In this document: in pieces, positions 29,194 to 40,719 of the stretch | Layout of the letters: the number at the start of each line of letters is the position of its first letter | How positions within the stretch are numbered: the first letter of the stretch is position 1 | NCBI RefSeq assembly: GCF_018860155.1 | Contig: NZ_JAHKNI010000022.1 | Span: 1 to 64,000 of the forward strand | Length of the DNA: 64,000 nt | Reading direction: 5' to 3' | Origin: Nocardia albiluteola | Lineage (GTDB): Bacteria; Actinomycetota; Actinomycetes; Mycobacteriales; Mycobacteriaceae | Made by a program: the position numbers and the translations under genes | The notes under the pieces: generated by a model | Seen by the model: only the letters and a program-made list of their open reading frames with translations | Told to the model about the DNA's origin: nothing | The model's database searches: none

Positions 29194-29264
29194 CTCCGCC
29201 GCCAGGACTCGAACCTGGACTAACTGAACCAAAATCAGTGGTGCTGCCATTACACTACGGCGGA
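29194..29264 (-). tRNA. tRNA-Gln (anticodon TTG)
   Basis: Read on the minus strand from 29264: acceptor stem TCCGCCG/CGGCGGA, D arm GTG/CAC, anticodon stem ACTGA/TCAGT with loop TTTTGGT giving anticodon TTG (Gln), four-base variable loop, and T arm CCAGG-TTCGAGT-CCTGG. The 3' CCA is not encoded. It lies about 100 bases upstream of glmU on the same strand. Confidence 0.95.
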
Positions 29265-29352
29265 TTGTCACACCGGCGGATCGTCGAACCCACCGCTGCG
29301 CCACGGCATGCGGGATAGATCCTCGCATGCGAGAGCCCGATAGGGCTAGTCA

Positions 29353-29480
29353 GTCCCGCCTCCCCGAGAATTCAGCCTGCCGATGCAGGCCGCGAGCCTT
29401 GCTCGTCGGGCCGGTGGTTGACGGCCCGGTCGGGGTGGGCCCGTCCCCGGTGAGTTGCCCATGGGCTTACGAAATCAGTG
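29353..29480 (-). repeat. 128-nt dispersed repeat, copy C (inverted)
   Basis: Third copy of the repeat at 8391, in reverse orientation and exactly 128 nt. Read on the minus strand it begins CACTGATTTCGTAAG and ends GGAGGCGGGAC. It differs from copy B at about 20 positions, with no gap. The GGGCCG/CGGCCC hairpin is kept. The internal ATG at 29462 opens a 37-codon frame ending just past the repeat. The 372-base interval from tRNA-Gln to the TetR gene holds only this element and the TetR promoter region. Confidence 0.85.
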
Positions 29481-29636
29481 CTCTCGCTGGCACATCGTCG
29501 CCGGATCGCCTGCGCCGAGAAAGTCGGCGAGTTGTGAAGGCGTACAGCGCGGATACAGGGTACCTGGAACAGCGAACAACTTCGTCTGCAAGAGTTGTCG
29601 GAGCAGATCTGATGGATGCGCATGGGAGGTGTTGCG

Positions 29637-30326
29637 ATGACCACCGGTGAGCACGGCCGGTCGGGGCGCCCGCGCATGACCGGGACACAGCGGCGCCAGC
29701 AGCTCATCGAGATCGGGCGGGCGCTGTTCGCCGAGCGCGGCTACGACGCCACCTCGATCGAGGAGATCGCGCAGCGCGCGCAGGTGTCCAAACCCGTTGT
29801 CTACGAACATTTCGGCGGCAAGGAGGGGCTCTACGCGGTGGTGGTGGACCGCGAGATGTCCTCGCTGCTGGACATGATCACCTCCTCGCTCACCCGCAAC
29901 CGCTCCCGGGTGCGGCTCGAGCAGGTGGCGCTGGCGTTGCTGACCTACATCGAGGAACGTACCGACGGCTTCCGCATCCTCATGCGAGACCAGCCCGCCG
30001 CCGCGGCCGAGGGCACCTACTCGAGCCTGCTGAACGAGGCGGTGAATCAGGTCGCGCACATCCTCGCCGGCGATTTCGAGCGGCGCGGCTTCGACACCAG
30101 CCTGGCCACGCTCTACGCGCAGGGGCTGGTCGGCATGGTCGCCACGGCGGCCACCTGGTGGCTGGACGAACGCCAGCCCTCCAAGGAGGTGGTCGCGGCG
30201 CATCTGGTCAACCTCTGCTGGAACGGCCTGACCCATCTCGAGGCCGATCCGCAGCTGGCGTCGGAGTGGCCCGACCGGAGCGCCGCGCGGAGGCAGGGTG
30301 CAATGGGGCAGGAACTGGACAGTTAA
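29637..30326 (+). CDS. TetR family regulator (Rv1019-like position)
   Basis: A 229-residue TetR repressor with HTH RRQQLIEIGRALFAERGYDATSIEEIAQRAQVSKPVVYEHFGGKEGLYAVV (about residues 20-70). The ligand domain is helical, with FRILMRDQPAAAAEGTYSSL. ATG 29637 has GGGAGG seven bases upstream. Its place between glmU (divergent) and mfd matches Rv1019 of M. tuberculosis. Targets are unknown; autoregulation would be normal for the family. Confidence 0.9.
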   Translation: MTTGEHGRSGRPRMTGTQRRQQLIEIGRALFAERGYDATSIEEIAQRAQVSKPVVYEHFGGKEGLYAVVVDREMSSLLDMITSSLTRNRSRVRLEQVALALLTYIEERTDGFRILMRDQPAAAAEGTYSSLLNEAVNQVAHILAGDFERRGFDTSLATLYAQGLVGMVATAATWWLDERQPSKEVVAAHLVNLCWNGLTHLEADPQLASEWPDRSAARRQGAMGQELDS

Positions 30327-30427
30327 CCCAAAATTAGCGACGGAGGCTGGTCTGAATGCTCGATTCCACTGGCGGGCGCCGGTCGGGTGGTACGGTTCAC
30401 CCATCCTTCAAGTGCTGTTCGAGCTGT

Positions 30428-30463
30428 GATGTCGGTCAACTTCGGGATGTCGGTCTACTTCGG
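30428..30463 (+). repeat. Tandem 18-nt direct repeats before the butyrolactone-receptor gene
   Basis: GATGTCGGTCAACTTCGG (30428-30445) is followed directly by GATGTCGGTCTACTTCGG (30446-30463), one mismatch in 18, then a partial third unit GATGG. They end 29 bases before the ATG at 30493. Each unit contains ACCGAC on the opposite strand, reminiscent of half of a butyrolactone-receptor operator. Confidence 0.6.
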
Positions 30464-30492
30464 GATGGCTGGTTTGAGGACAGGCGGATCTG

Positions 30493-31140
30493 ATGGCTAG
30501 GCAAGCGCGCGCGGAGATTACGCGCGATTCCGTCCTCGCGGGCGCGGCCGATGTCTTTCTGCGCCTGGGCTACGCGAACGCGAGCCTGAGCGAGATCATC
30601 GCGCAGTCGAACGTTACCAAGGGCGCCCTGTATTTCCACTTCGGCTCCAAGGAGGAGCTGGCGCGCGCCGTGGTCGATCAGGGTAACGAGCGACTGGTCA
30701 GTGCCTGCCAGGGATTCTTCGATCCGCGCGTGCCCGCGCTCGAGGCGTGCATCGGAATCACCTATGTGGTCGCCGATCTCACGATGAACGACCCGATGGT
30801 CGGCGCCATGCTGAAGCTCACCCATCAGATCGGCGACTACCGCGGCGCCACCGGCGACAACATCGCCAAGACCTGGGGCGAGACGCACCGCGTACTGTCC
30901 GAGCGCGCCATCGCGCAGGGCGACCTGAAGCCGGATCTGGACCCGGAGACCATCGGCCTGCTGCTGCAGGAGATGACCGCGGGCGTGCACATCACCGCCG
31001 TCGGCACCGAGTCCATCGATCAAATGGCCGTGCGCATGGAACGCGTCTGGTACTTCCTGCTGCCCTCGATCGTGCCCGAGGAGAAGGTGGCCTATTTCCG
31101 GGAGTTCGCGGCCCGCAGGCTCCGTCGCTACGTGCCCTAG
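30493..31140 (+). CDS. Gamma-butyrolactone receptor-like TetR regulator (ScbR/ArpA type)
   Basis: A 215-residue TetR protein of the ScbR/ArpA type. The start MARQARAEITRDSVLAGAADVFLRLGY and the recognition region VTKGALYFHFGSKEELARAVV (about 42-62) follow the butyrolactone-receptor pattern closely. Members repress antibiotic or morphogenesis genes until a gamma-butyrolactone signal binds. No AfsA-type butyrolactone synthase is in the window, so ligand and targets are open. ATG 30493 is preceded by GAGGACAGGCGG. It lies between Rv1019-like tetR and mfd, where mycobacteria have no such gene, which suggests insertion. Confidence 0.85.
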   Translation: MARQARAEITRDSVLAGAADVFLRLGYANASLSEIIAQSNVTKGALYFHFGSKEELARAVVDQGNERLVSACQGFFDPRVPALEACIGITYVVADLTMNDPMVGAMLKLTHQIGDYRGATGDNIAKTWGETHRVLSERAIAQGDLKPDLDPETIGLLLQEMTAGVHITAVGTESIDQMAVRMERVWYFLLPSIVPEEKVAYFREFAARRLRRYVP

Positions 31141-31222
31141 ACCGCGGGTGGAACTCCTGTCGGTGGCGGTGACTAGACTCGTTTCGCCGCCCTAACCGCT
31201 TAGCTGCGCCAGGAGTCTGTTC

Positions 31223-34830
<3,608 letters not shown>

Positions 34831-34834
<4 letters not shown>

Positions 34835-35520
34835 GCGAGGCGGATTCCGCCCGGATGGCGCGCAGCCTTTCCGAGGCCGTCGAGGTGATGGACCGGCTGT
34901 GGAATTTCGGCGGCTGGGAGGTCACCCAGACCCACGATTCGCTGCGCCCGTACCTGCTCGAGGAGACCTACGAGCTGCTGGATGCCATCCAGCACGAGGA
35001 CAGCGAGACCATCCGCGAGGAACTCGGCGACCTGCTGCTGCAGGTGCTGTTCCACTCCCGCATTGCCGAGGCCGCGGGCGAATTCACCGTCGACGACGTC
35101 GCCGCGGCCCTGGTCGCCAAACTCGTCCACCGCAGCCCCCACCTGCGCGATGCGCCGATCGACCGGGCCGCCACCCTGCAGGAGAAGATCGCCGCCCAGG
35201 AAAAGGCCTGGGAGGAACGCAAAACCAGCGAGAAGGCCCGCCGCTCCTGCCTCGACGGCATCGCCATGGCCCAGCCCGCCCTGGCCCTGGCGGAAAAGAT
35301 CCTGTCCCGCAGCCGCCGCGCGGGCCTGCCGGACGAGTTGATCCCGGCGGATTTGCGCACGGTTCACCTGGGCGGCGAGGACAGCGCCGAGGAGCGGTTG
35401 CGCAAGGCCGCGCTGAGCTTCGCGGCGCAGATCCGCGCCGCCGAGGATGCCGCCGAGGCCGCGCGCGGCGCCCGCCTCCCTCTGTCGGCCACCGATTGGT
35501 GCACGTACTGGCCTCGCTGA
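34831..35520 (+). CDS. mazG: MazG nucleotide pyrophosphohydrolase
   Basis: MazG hydrolyses nucleoside triphosphates, including damaged ones, to monophosphates and pyrophosphate. The 229-residue protein has the metal-binding EETYELLDAI and EELGDLLLQV helices (about 46-71) and the HPHL-like KLVHRSPHLR. It is shorter than M. tuberculosis MazG as I recall it (about 325) and looks like a single-MazG-domain version. GTG 34831 overlaps the mfd stop by four bases. In mycobacteria lpqU and eno come next; here 14 kb of other genes intervene. Confidence 0.9.
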
Positions 35521-35586
35521 CCCTCTACACTGGCTGTGAGCGGGGATCTGAGCACGCCGTTGGACGGAAAGGGTGGTGAGCCGGTC

Positions 35587-36135
35587 ATGGCGCATGCGTT
35601 CGCTTATGACGACGTGGATCCCGAAGCGGCGCTCAAATACGCGGTGCAGATCATGGATGAGCGGGCAGAGGTCGTGGAGGGGCGGTTCGTACTGGTGTCA
35701 CCGACGTGGGATCACGAGAACCTCGTAGACCTGATTCGAAACCAGCTGTATCAGCGGGTGCGGGAGCTGGGGTGCCGGATGGGTTCCGGCAATCTGGATT
35801 TGCCGCGGTCGTCCAATTGGTACGTACCCGACTTGGCGGTGGTTCCGAGCGAGCTTGCCAAGGGCGGTGGTGCGCTCCTTCCCGATCAGACGTTGCTGAT
35901 CGTCGAAGTAACTTCGAAATCGAACGGTGATACCGACCGTAAGGTCAAGCGCGAGCGATATGCGCAGTATGGCGCGCCGCTCTATCTGCTGGCGGACCGT
36001 CAGGAGCGGAGCTGGACCCTATATTCGGACCCGCACGACCTCGGGTTCGCCGAGCAGGACGGCCCGCATCTGTTCGGTACTCCGATCGTGCTACCGGATC
36101 CGTTCGGGATCACGGTGGACACCTCCGATTTCTGA
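35587..36135 (+). CDS. Uma2 family (DUF820) putative endonuclease
   Basis: A 182-residue protein of the Uma2 family, whose fold is that of restriction-endonuclease-like enzymes. The core is present: VPDLAVV near residue 80, LLIVEVTSKSNGDTDRKVKRERYA (about 102-125) with the D...ExT...K-type residues, and GAPLYLLADR. These proteins are numerous in actinobacteria and cyanobacteria; their job is unproven. A TACACT -10-like box at about 35524 suggests its own promoter. ATG 35587 is my choice; a GTG at 35536 is possible. It is followed 14 bases later by a DUF433 gene. Confidence 0.82.
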   Translation: MAHAFAYDDVDPEAALKYAVQIMDERAEVVEGRFVLVSPTWDHENLVDLIRNQLYQRVRELGCRMGSGNLDLPRSSNWYVPDLAVVPSELAKGGGALLPDQTLLIVEVTSKSNGDTDRKVKRERYAQYGAPLYLLADRQERSWTLYSDPHDLGFAEQDGPHLFGTPIVLPDPFGITVDTSDF

Positions 36136-36149
36136 CATCGGTGAACGGC

Positions 36150-36383
36150 ATGTCCCGACTGCATCGGATCAATTCGGACCCGGGTATCTGCCACGGCAAA
36201 CCAGTCGTGCAGGGGTTGCGTTATCCAGTCGGGATGCTCCTCGAGCTGCTGGCCGCCGGGATGAGCATTGATGAAATCCTGGCTGACTATCCCGACCTCG
36301 AGCGGGACGATGTGCTCGCTGCCCTCGAGTATTCGACGCTTGTCACCGCGAGGCGGACAACAATTCCGTTCAACGCGGAATAA
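36150..36383 (+). CDS. DUF433 protein (antitoxin-like)
   Basis: A 77-residue DUF433 protein: RINSDPGICHGKPVVQGLRYPVGMLLELLAAGMSIDEILADYPDLERDDVLAALEY is the family pattern, with a winged-helix DNA-binding fold. DUF433 genes are usually followed by a DUF5615 PIN-like toxin and are read as antitoxins. Here no toxin follows: the next gene, AraC, is on the other strand and overlaps its end by 14 bases. ATG 36150 has GGTGA five bases upstream; GTG 36141 is an alternative. Confidence 0.82.
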   Translation: MSRLHRINSDPGICHGKPVVQGLRYPVGMLLELLAAGMSIDEILADYPDLERDDVLAALEYSTLVTARRTTIPFNAE

Positions 36384-37332
36384 GGTTCTTCGTCGGCTCG
36401 CCGAAGGTGGGCGATTCGGTTGGGGCGTAATACTTTTCGCGATAGCGGCCGGGGGTGGTCCCGAACTGCCTCTTGAACGCGTGCGAAAAGGCATAGGGCG
36501 TGGCATATCCCACCTGTTCGGCGATCGTGGCCAGGGGTTCACTGGTGTCGCGCAGCGACGCCGCGGCCAGCGTCAGGCGCCACCAGGTCAGATAGCCCAT
36601 CGGTGGCTGGCCGACGAGTGCGGTGAAGCGGCGGGCCAGGGTGGCGCGGGAGACGGCGGTCTCCGCGGCCAGCCGGTCGGTGGTCCAGGCGGCCGACGGG
36701 TCGGTGTGCAGCGCGCGCAGGGCCGCGGCGGTCACCGGATCGTTCAGTGCCGCGGGCCATACGCCGGTCCGATGGTCGTCCATCCACGCGCGGAGCATGT
36801 AGATGAGGAGCAGATCGAGCAGGCCGGGCACGGCGATGCAGGACCCGGGGCCGCGCCGGTCCAATTCGCGCCCGAGCAGATCGATGGCCGCGCGCAGCTC
36901 GGGGTGTTCGCCGATGCGGGCGGGCAGGTGGATGAGCGCCGGCAGCTCCTCGACGAGGGGATGCTGCCCGCGCCGGTCGAGCCGGTACTTGCCGCAGAGG
37001 ATCTCGAATCCGGCTGTCCGCGAATCCACTTCGACGATCTCCTCACGCCAGCGCTCGAAGGGGATCGCCCGCGCCGCGGTGGCCGGATCGGCGGGAGAAT
37101 CGGCGATCACATGCCCGATCCCGTGGGGCAGCAGCACCGCGTCGCCGGGGCCGAGCAGCACCGGATCGCCGCCGTCCGGCAGCACCCAGCAGCTGCCCCG
37201 CAGCATGATGTGGAAACCCGCACCGTCGTACGGATCCAGGCGCGTGCACCAGCCGCCGCCGCGGGACCGCAGCCGGTTCGACGACGGTTGCCCCAGGCGC
37301 ATGGCGGCGATCGCATCGCTGAGTACGTCCAT
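36370..37332 (-). CDS. AraC family regulator with cupin domain
   Basis: A 320-residue AraC-type activator. The N-terminal cupin sensor shows WCTRLDPYDGAGFHIMLRGSC, LGPGDAVLLPHG and CGKYRLDRRGQHPLVEELP. The C-terminal HTH pair shows AAETAVSRATLARRFTALVGQPPMGYLTWWRL and IAEQVGYATPYAFSHAFKRQFGTTPGRYRE. The start MDVLSDAIAAMRLG is the usual beginning of the family and favours ATG 37332; ATGs at 37362 and 37398 are possible. It is divergent from the metallo-hydrolase gene, its probable target. Confidence 0.9.
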   Translation of the reverse strand: MDVLSDAIAAMRLGQPSSNRLRSRGGGWCTRLDPYDGAGFHIMLRGSCWVLPDGGDPVLLGPGDAVLLPHGIGHVIADSPADPATAARAIPFERWREEIVEVDSRTAGFEILCGKYRLDRRGQHPLVEELPALIHLPARIGEHPELRAAIDLLGRELDRRGPGSCIAVPGLLDLLLIYMLRAWMDDHRTGVWPAALNDPVTAAALRALHTDPSAAWTTDRLAAETAVSRATLARRFTALVGQPPMGYLTWWRLTLAAASLRDTSEPLATIAEQVGYATPYAFSHAFKRQFGTTPGRYREKYYAPTESPTFGEPTKNLIPR

Positions 37333-37434
37333 GCGTTGATGATAACTCCGATACTCATCCATGAGACGATCCAGTATTTCTGCGAGCCGAATAAGCATTG
37401 ATCAGCGCACAGTCGCGTTTTTAAGCTCGAGGAC

Positions 37435-38346
37435 ATGGAGAGTTCGAAGAGCATCGTGCTGGGGGATGTCGAGATCTTCCGGGTGATCGAATTGCAGGGC
37501 CCGCTGCGGCCGGGCCCGGATCTGGTGCCGGGTATCGACGCGCAGACCTGGCGCGACAATGCGGAGTGGCTGGCGCCGGGGCACTGGGACCCGGGCACCG
37601 AACTGACCCTGGGCGCCGTGCAGACCTGGGTGCTGCGCAGCGGCGGCCGCACCATCCTGATCGACACCGGCGTCGGCAACGGGCGCGAGCGGCCCAGCAG
37701 CGCGATGTTCCACCAACGGCAGAGCGATTTTCTGGAACGCCTGGAGCGGGCGGGGGTTCGCTCCGAGGACGTGGACATCGTGGTCAACACCCACATCCAC
37801 GGCGACCACGTCGGCTGGAACACCCGCGACTCCGACGGCGAGTGGATCCCGTCATTTCCCAACGCGCAGTATCTGATTCCGGCCGCCGACGACGCCTACT
37901 ACGGCCCCGCCGGCGGCTACGCCCACGCCCGCCGCCCCGACGATCGCCTCCTCTACGAGGACAGCATCGCCCCCATCCACCGCGCCGGCCTGTCGACGCT
38001 CTGGGACGGCACCCACCGCATCGACGACAACCTCACGCTCGAATCGGCCCCCGGCCACACCCCGGGCTCGGCCGTGGTGCGCCTGGCCTCCGGCCCCGAC
38101 CGCGCGGTCTTCGTCGGCGACCTGGTCCACACCCCCATGCAACTCCTGCACCCCTCGCACAGCAGCTGCCTGTGCCTGGACCCCCATCAGGCCGCCGCGT
38201 CCCGTCACCGCATCCTCGAACGAGCCGCCGATGAACGGGAATTGGTCGTCCCCGCCCACTTCTCCGGCCCCGGCGCGGTGGAAATCCGCCGCACCGGAAC
38301 GCATTTCACCCTCGGCGAGTGGGCCGCCACCGAGCTACCCCGCTGA
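37435..38346 (+). CDS. Metallo-beta-lactamase-fold hydrolase
   Basis: A 303-residue hydrolase of the metallo-beta-lactamase fold. Metal ligands are visible in NTHIHGDHVGW (about 121-131), APGHTPGS (about 205) and FVGDLVHTP (about 224); the final His lies in VPAHFSG. Many relatives hydrolyse lactones or esters; the substrate here is unknown. The 102 bases shared with the divergent AraC gene should carry the control site. Ribosome-binding site GAGGA is very close to the ATG. Confidence 0.9.
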   Translation: MESSKSIVLGDVEIFRVIELQGPLRPGPDLVPGIDAQTWRDNAEWLAPGHWDPGTELTLGAVQTWVLRSGGRTILIDTGVGNGRERPSSAMFHQRQSDFLERLERAGVRSEDVDIVVNTHIHGDHVGWNTRDSDGEWIPSFPNAQYLIPAADDAYYGPAGGYAHARRPDDRLLYEDSIAPIHRAGLSTLWDGTHRIDDNLTLESAPGHTPGSAVVRLASGPDRAVFVGDLVHTPMQLLHPSHSSCLCLDPHQAAASRHRILERAADERELVVPAHFSGPGAVEIRRTGTHFTLGEWAATELPR

Positions 38347-38625
38347 ACCATCGCGGCTGACTCGTTGGCGCGCGGGAGCCTCGAAGCCGATTCGGCAACC
38401 CTCCTTATTAAAGGTTGCGACCGCAGCTACCCGGCGGTCAATGCGGCGATCGAACGACTCGCGGAGGTCGGCATTCTCCGCCAGCTTTCGGTCGGGCGTC
38501 GTAACCGAGCCTTCGAGGCCCCGGAGGTCATCGCGGCATTCACCGCCCTGGAGCGGCAACTGGCCAGGCCGGAGGGGGATACGCGCCACTCTCCGGTGGG
38601 GCGGCCGGTGCCTCGGCGGCGGTAG
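38347..38625 (+). pseudogene. Remnant of a Fic-family protein (C-terminal winged helix only)
   Basis: Starting right after the metallo-hydrolase stop, an open frame without a good start encodes about 90 residues. KGCDRSYPAVNAAIERLAEVGILRQLSVGRRNRAFEAPEVIAAFTALERQLA resembles the C-terminal winged-helix of Fic/DOC proteins (the part after the HPFxDGNGR catalytic domain). No Fic domain is present upstream; its place is taken by the metallo-hydrolase. A TTG at 38365 is the only start-like codon. I read it as a decayed fragment, though a free-standing small DNA-binding protein is possible. Confidence 0.55.
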
Positions 38626-38638
38626 GATATCCGCCGCC

Positions 38639-38935
38639 CTACTCCTCGGCGAGATACCGCTCGACGCTGGCGACCTTCGAGGTCATGCCGTCGGTGATGC
38701 CCGGGCGGACGTCGGCCTTGATCACCAGGCTGCAGCGGGGGGAGACGGCCATGACGGCGTCGGTGGCGCGCTTGATCACGGCCATGACCTCGTCCCATTC
38801 ACCCTCGACAGTGGTGTACATGGCGGTGGTCTCGTTGGGCAAACCGCTGGCGCGCACGACGCGCACGGCCTCGGCGACGGCGCGGCCGACGTCCTCGCCG
38901 ACGCCGAGCGGGGTGATCGAGAAGGCGGCAATCAT
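38639..38935 (-). CDS. MTH1187-family thiamine-binding protein
   Basis: A 98-residue protein of the MTH1187/YkoF-like thiamine-binding family. Marks are IAAFSITPLGVGEDVGRAVAEAVRVV at the start, TTAMYTTVEGEWDEVMAVIKRA and SLVIKADVRPG. The family forms tetramers with a ferredoxin-like fold and binds thiamine or related ligands. It follows the PNPOx-like gene by 76 bases on the same strand. Confidence 0.88.
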   Translation of the reverse strand: MIAAFSITPLGVGEDVGRAVAEAVRVVRASGLPNETTAMYTTVEGEWDEVMAVIKRATDAVMAVSPRCSLVIKADVRPGITDGMTSKVASVERYLAEE

Positions 38936-39011
38936 GCCCCCACCTCCCTAGCGCTCGGCTCCGGCACGATCGCGGGCGCTGCTGTGCCCATTGTTCGCTC
39001 GCTGCGCTCCC

Positions 39012-39494
39012 TCACGAGTGCGCCTCCGTCTCGGCCAGTTTGCGCAGCGTCGCGACGCGGGATTCCAGATAGCGCAGCTCGGAATCGTCGAGCACGTCGC
39101 GCTGGATGCCCGCGGTGATGGCGAACGCCGACTGGTGATGATCGTCGATCACGTCCACGTCGATGTCCACTGCCGCATAGTCGTCGGCGCCGGGCATCGG
39201 ATCGGCCAGCACGTGGGCCCGCCCGCGCGCGCAGATGGCGACGTTTCCGGCGCCCAGAATCAGCAGCCCCACCTCGCGCCGCGCCCGCAGCCGTGCCAGC
39301 GAGCCGCGATCGGACTTGAGGCTCAACAGGATTCGCTTGTCGCCGGCGCGCACCGGCCAGGATACGGGGATGGCGTGCGGGGCCGGATCGGTCGTCACCA
39401 GTACCGCGATCGTCTCCTGCGGCCACTCCGGTAGAACGTCCAGTTCGGGATGATCGGTCTGGGACTCTTGACGCTCTCGGGCTCCGGCTGCCAT
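39012..39494 (-). CDS. Pyridoxamine 5'-phosphate oxidase-like flavin-binding protein
   Basis: A 160-residue split-barrel protein of the PNPOx-like group. It shows TIAVLVTTDPAPHAIPVSWPV (strand pair), KRILLSLKSDRGSLARLRARREVGLLILGAGNVAICARGRAHVL and the C-terminal YLESRVATLRKL helix. Such proteins bind FMN or F420; the particular cofactor and substrate are not clear. GGTGAG lies five bases before ATG 39494. The 249 bases from here to the flavodoxin gene show no gene. Confidence 0.8.
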   Translation of the reverse strand: MAAGARERQESQTDHPELDVLPEWPQETIAVLVTTDPAPHAIPVSWPVRAGDKRILLSLKSDRGSLARLRARREVGLLILGAGNVAICARGRAHVLADPMPGADDYAAVDIDVDVIDDHHQSAFAITAGIQRDVLDDSELRYLESRVATLRKLAETEAHS

Positions 39495-39743
39495 CTTTGC
39501 TCACCTCACGGTCGGCTATGCGGCGGGCTGCGCCACGATAGCAGTGTAAGCCGTTGCGCCGCATGCCTGCTGGGTCGCATGTACTTTCCACCGAGTAACG
39601 ACACGTGCACCCACGCCGGGCGGACCGATTCGCCGAGCGTACCCGTTGGCGTGGATGATCGTCCGGTCCGCTGGTGCCGGTGATACCGAGCGTGCCCGGT
39701 AGGGCGCGCGACCGCGGGGAGCCTCGACACGGTGCGCGGCGGA

Positions 39744-40199
39744 TCAGGCCGGGGTGAGCGTGCCGATCGGTAAGTCCCGCGCCCAGTCGGCGGCCTGGTC
39801 CTGCGGGCGGGTGGTGGTGGACGCGTCGTGGCGGGCGTGTTCGCCGAACTGGGTGGCGCCCAGGCGGATCAGCCGTTCCGCGCAGATCTCCCCGCCGCGA
39901 TTGAAGGTGTCGTCGTACACCGTGTCGCCGAGGCCGAAGACCGCGAAACGCAGTCCGGTCAGGTCGGGGAGGCGGTCGTCGAGCTGGGCGAAGAACGGTT
40001 CGGCGCCGGTGGGCAGCTCGCCCGAGCCGTAGGTGGAGCAGACGATGAGGCAGGGCCGGTCGAGGTCGAGGTCGTCCACGTCGAAGTCGGACATATCGCG
40101 CACGGCTGCCTCGTGATCCGATGCCAGCGCTTCCGCAATCGCCTCCGCGGCGCGCTCGGCGGTACCCATCTCCGTTCCGAACAGGATCGTCAATTTCAT
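39744..40199 (-). CDS. Flavodoxin (MioC-like), iron-box controlled
   Basis: A 151-residue flavodoxin. The FMN phosphate loop is FGTEMGTAERAAEA (7-20), and the ring-stacking loops are STYGSGELPTGAEPF (about 55-69) and FGLGDTVYDDTFN (about 88-100). Flavodoxins replace ferredoxin under iron shortage. An IdeR/DtxR-type iron box abuts the start codon, which fits derepression under iron limitation. No long leader is possible if the box covers the -10 region, so the mRNA may be leaderless. Confidence 0.88.
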   Translation of the reverse strand: MKLTILFGTEMGTAERAAEAIAEALASDHEAAVRDMSDFDVDDLDLDRPCLIVCSTYGSGELPTGAEPFFAQLDDRLPDLTGLRFAVFGLGDTVYDDTFNRGGEICAERLIRLGATQFGEHARHDASTTTRPQDQAADWARDLPIGTLTPA

Positions 40200-40217
40200 A
40201 TGGTAAGGCTACCCTAA
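40199..40217 (-). promoter_or_regulatory. IdeR/DtxR-type iron box before flavodoxin
   Basis: On the minus strand the 19-mer TTAGGGTAGCCTTACCATA matches the mycobacterial iron-box consensus TTAGGTTAGGCTAACCTAA at about 15 of 19 positions, allowing C or G at the centre. It ends on the A of the flavodoxin start codon. A TTGTCG element some 20 bases further upstream could be the -35 box. Confidence 0.75.
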
Positions 40218-40719
40218 GTCGGTGAGATCCCGACAATTTCGGCTCCGCGGACGTTACCGCCGTGAAAACTGCACCCCACCAGGGCGGTTTCGGATTGACT
40301 TCTGGTAGCGCCGGCTGCATCATTCGTAACAGTTCCTCGTCCATATGAGGTCTATCGAGTGACCGGCCGATGTCTGTCCGGTGAATCCCGCCGACACTGC
40401 CCTTCGGTTCGCCGAGCGCCGGTGCCGACATCTGCGACAACCACTGTGGCGCACTACCGCGCCCGTCTCCGAGCGAGGTGAGAACGAATGGAAATCCGGT
40501 CCTTACGGCTTCGATTGTGGGCTGCCTTCCCGAACAGTCTCACCGAGCGAAGTATTCACTAGCGCGCTGACGCAGCTTCTACCAGCGCGCTCACGGGGTT
40601 TGCGAGCCCTCCGTCGTCGTGGCGGAGGGTGTTGTGTGTGTTCGTCTTTCACGGGTGCCGGTGCCCGCGGGTCCGCAGGGGCGGGCCGTCCGGGCCGGAC
40701 AATGAGGCAGGAGATGGTA
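40218..40719. other. 502-base intergenic region before the Stealth gene
   Basis: This interval between the divergent flavodoxin and Stealth genes has an open frame in phase with the Stealth gene back to 40381, but its codons and composition do not look coding and no start with a ribosome-binding site is seen before 40702. I see no RNA gene. A long leader for the Stealth gene is possible. Confidence 0.35.
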
